A DNA stretch of 7,258 nucleotides from Oscillospiraceae bacterium (lineage in GTDB: Bacteria > Bacillota > Clostridia > Oscillospirales > Acutalibacteraceae): contig CADBPL010000275.1 of assembly GCA_902796535.1 (NCBI GenBank), positions 1 through 7,258 on the forward strand, written 5' to 3'. Positions 7,087 to 7,258 of this stretch are shown piece by piece (positions within the stretch are counted from its first letter, which is position 1; the number at the start of each line of letters is the position of its first letter). Position numbers and translations under genes: made by a program. A model generated the notes under the pieces. That model had not been told where the DNA came from. It saw nothing but the letters and a program-made list of their open reading frames with translations, and searched no databases.

Positions 7087-7111
7087 AGTGTCTGGGGTGG
7101 AGCTGTTTTTT
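7075..7111 (+). terminator. Intrinsic terminator of the thrS T-box leader
   Basis: Bases 7075-7088 pair without interruption with 7092-7105 (14 pairs, two of them G-U) around the loop TGT, followed by six T at 7106-7111. This is the off state of the T-box: it forms when charged tRNA-Thr prevents the antiterminator from being stabilised. It ends 30 bases before the thrS start codon. Confidence 0.92.
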
Positions 7112-7141
7112 ATTTGATTATTTCGGAAAGGATGATACAGT

Positions 7142-7258
7142 ATGATTCAAATCACACTCAAAAACGACGTCGTAAAAGAGTTTGACAGCGGCGTGACCGT
7201 GGCCGAGATCGCCAAAAGCCTCGGCATGGGGCTTTACAAAGCCGCCTGCGCCGCCGCG
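7142..7258 (+). CDS. thrS: Threonyl-tRNA synthetase, N-terminal fragment (cut by window end)
   Basis: ThrRS charges tRNA-Thr with threonine in the cytoplasm. Only 39 codons are present, starting MIQITLKNDVVKEFDSG and continuing VTVAEIAKSLGMGL. This is the beginning of the N-terminal TGS domain of bacterial ThrRS; full proteins have about 640 residues. The catalytic and editing domains lie beyond the window. AAAGGA at 7127-7132 is nine bases before the ATG. A nearer upstream ATG at 7132 is out of frame and inside the ribosome binding site. The TGS domain alone would not separate ThrRS from other TGS proteins, but the threonine T-box directly upstream makes the call secure. Expression should rise when threonine or charged tRNA-Thr is short. 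Confidence 0.92.
   Translation, partial: MIQITLKNDVVKEFDSGVTVAEIAKSLGMGLYKAACAAA

Larger units (their letters stand above)
6832..7111 (+). promoter_or_regulatory. T-box riboswitch, threonine-specific, controlling thrS
   Basis: This leader RNA binds tRNA-Thr and lets transcription continue into thrS only when the tRNA is uncharged. Stem I can be built by hand: TCAG (6864-6867) pairs with CTGA (6948-6951); CTGTTTC (6873-6879) with GAAGCAG (6935-6941); CACAG (6887-6891) with CTGTG (6927-6931); and CCGCCG (6901-6906) with CGGCGG. The specifier loop between the first two helices carries ACC at 6944-6946, a Thr codon matching anticodon GGU. AGAGA at 6893-6897 and the apical TTGGCTGAAA fit the conserved distal bulge and terminal loop that contact the tRNA elbow. 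TGA/TGAG bases flanking the lowest helix fit the basal GA kink-turn. Stem III is GCAAAACCG (7019-7027) with CGGTTTTGC (7034-7042). The T-box core GGGTGGAACCGTG is at 7048-7060. I could not settle the Stem II fold (about 6970-7015). The 5' end is inferred from the promoter. Confidence 0.93.

Overview
The window is a housekeeping region of a bacterial chromosome. The likely source is a GC-rich member of the Bacillota, class Clostridia; this rests on gene content and order (recJ, bifunctional rel, dtd, an MBL-fold hydrolase, hemZ), strong AGGAGG-type ribosome binding sites, sigma-A-type promoters and a T-box leader. The genus cannot be fixed from the sequence. There is no mobile element, CRISPR array, rRNA or tRNA gene, and no clear sign of horizontal transfer.

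Layout. Bases 1-6668 hold one tightly packed minus-strand operon, read right to left: recJ (6668-4626), rel (4629-2431), dtd (2417-1959), an MBL-fold metallo-hydrolase (1955-1320) and hemZ (1323 to beyond base 1, so its 3' end is missing). The junctions are a 4-base ATGA overlap, 13 bases, 3 bases and a 4-base GTGA overlap, so one transcript with coupled translation is expected. A sigma-A-type promoter with an extended -10 (6731-6703) lies just upstream of recJ, and its -10 sits inside a 19-base palindrome.

Bases 6669-7141 are the divergent intergenic region. To the right a consensus-like promoter (TTGACA, 17 bases, TATAGT) drives a leader that I can fold as a complete T-box riboswitch. It has a Stem I with an ACC (threonine) codon in the specifier loop, a Stem III hairpin, a T-box bulge TGGAACC in an antiterminator, and a competing 14-bp terminator followed by six T. 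It controls thrS, of which only the first 39 codons (the start of the TGS domain) are in the window.

How the genes fit together. Several products deal with tRNA charging or amino-acid status. The T-box senses uncharged tRNA-Thr to switch on threonyl-tRNA synthetase, Rel makes and degrades (p)ppGpp in response to uncharged tRNA on ribosomes, and Dtd removes D-amino acids from mischarged tRNA. RecJ is a single-strand DNA exonuclease for repair and recombination. The MBL hydrolase and the radical-SAM protein HemZ have no proven link to these roles. I found no convincing undescribed system. The points most worth a second look are the palindrome over the recJ -10, the direct recJ-rel overlap, and the altered synthetase signature in Rel.
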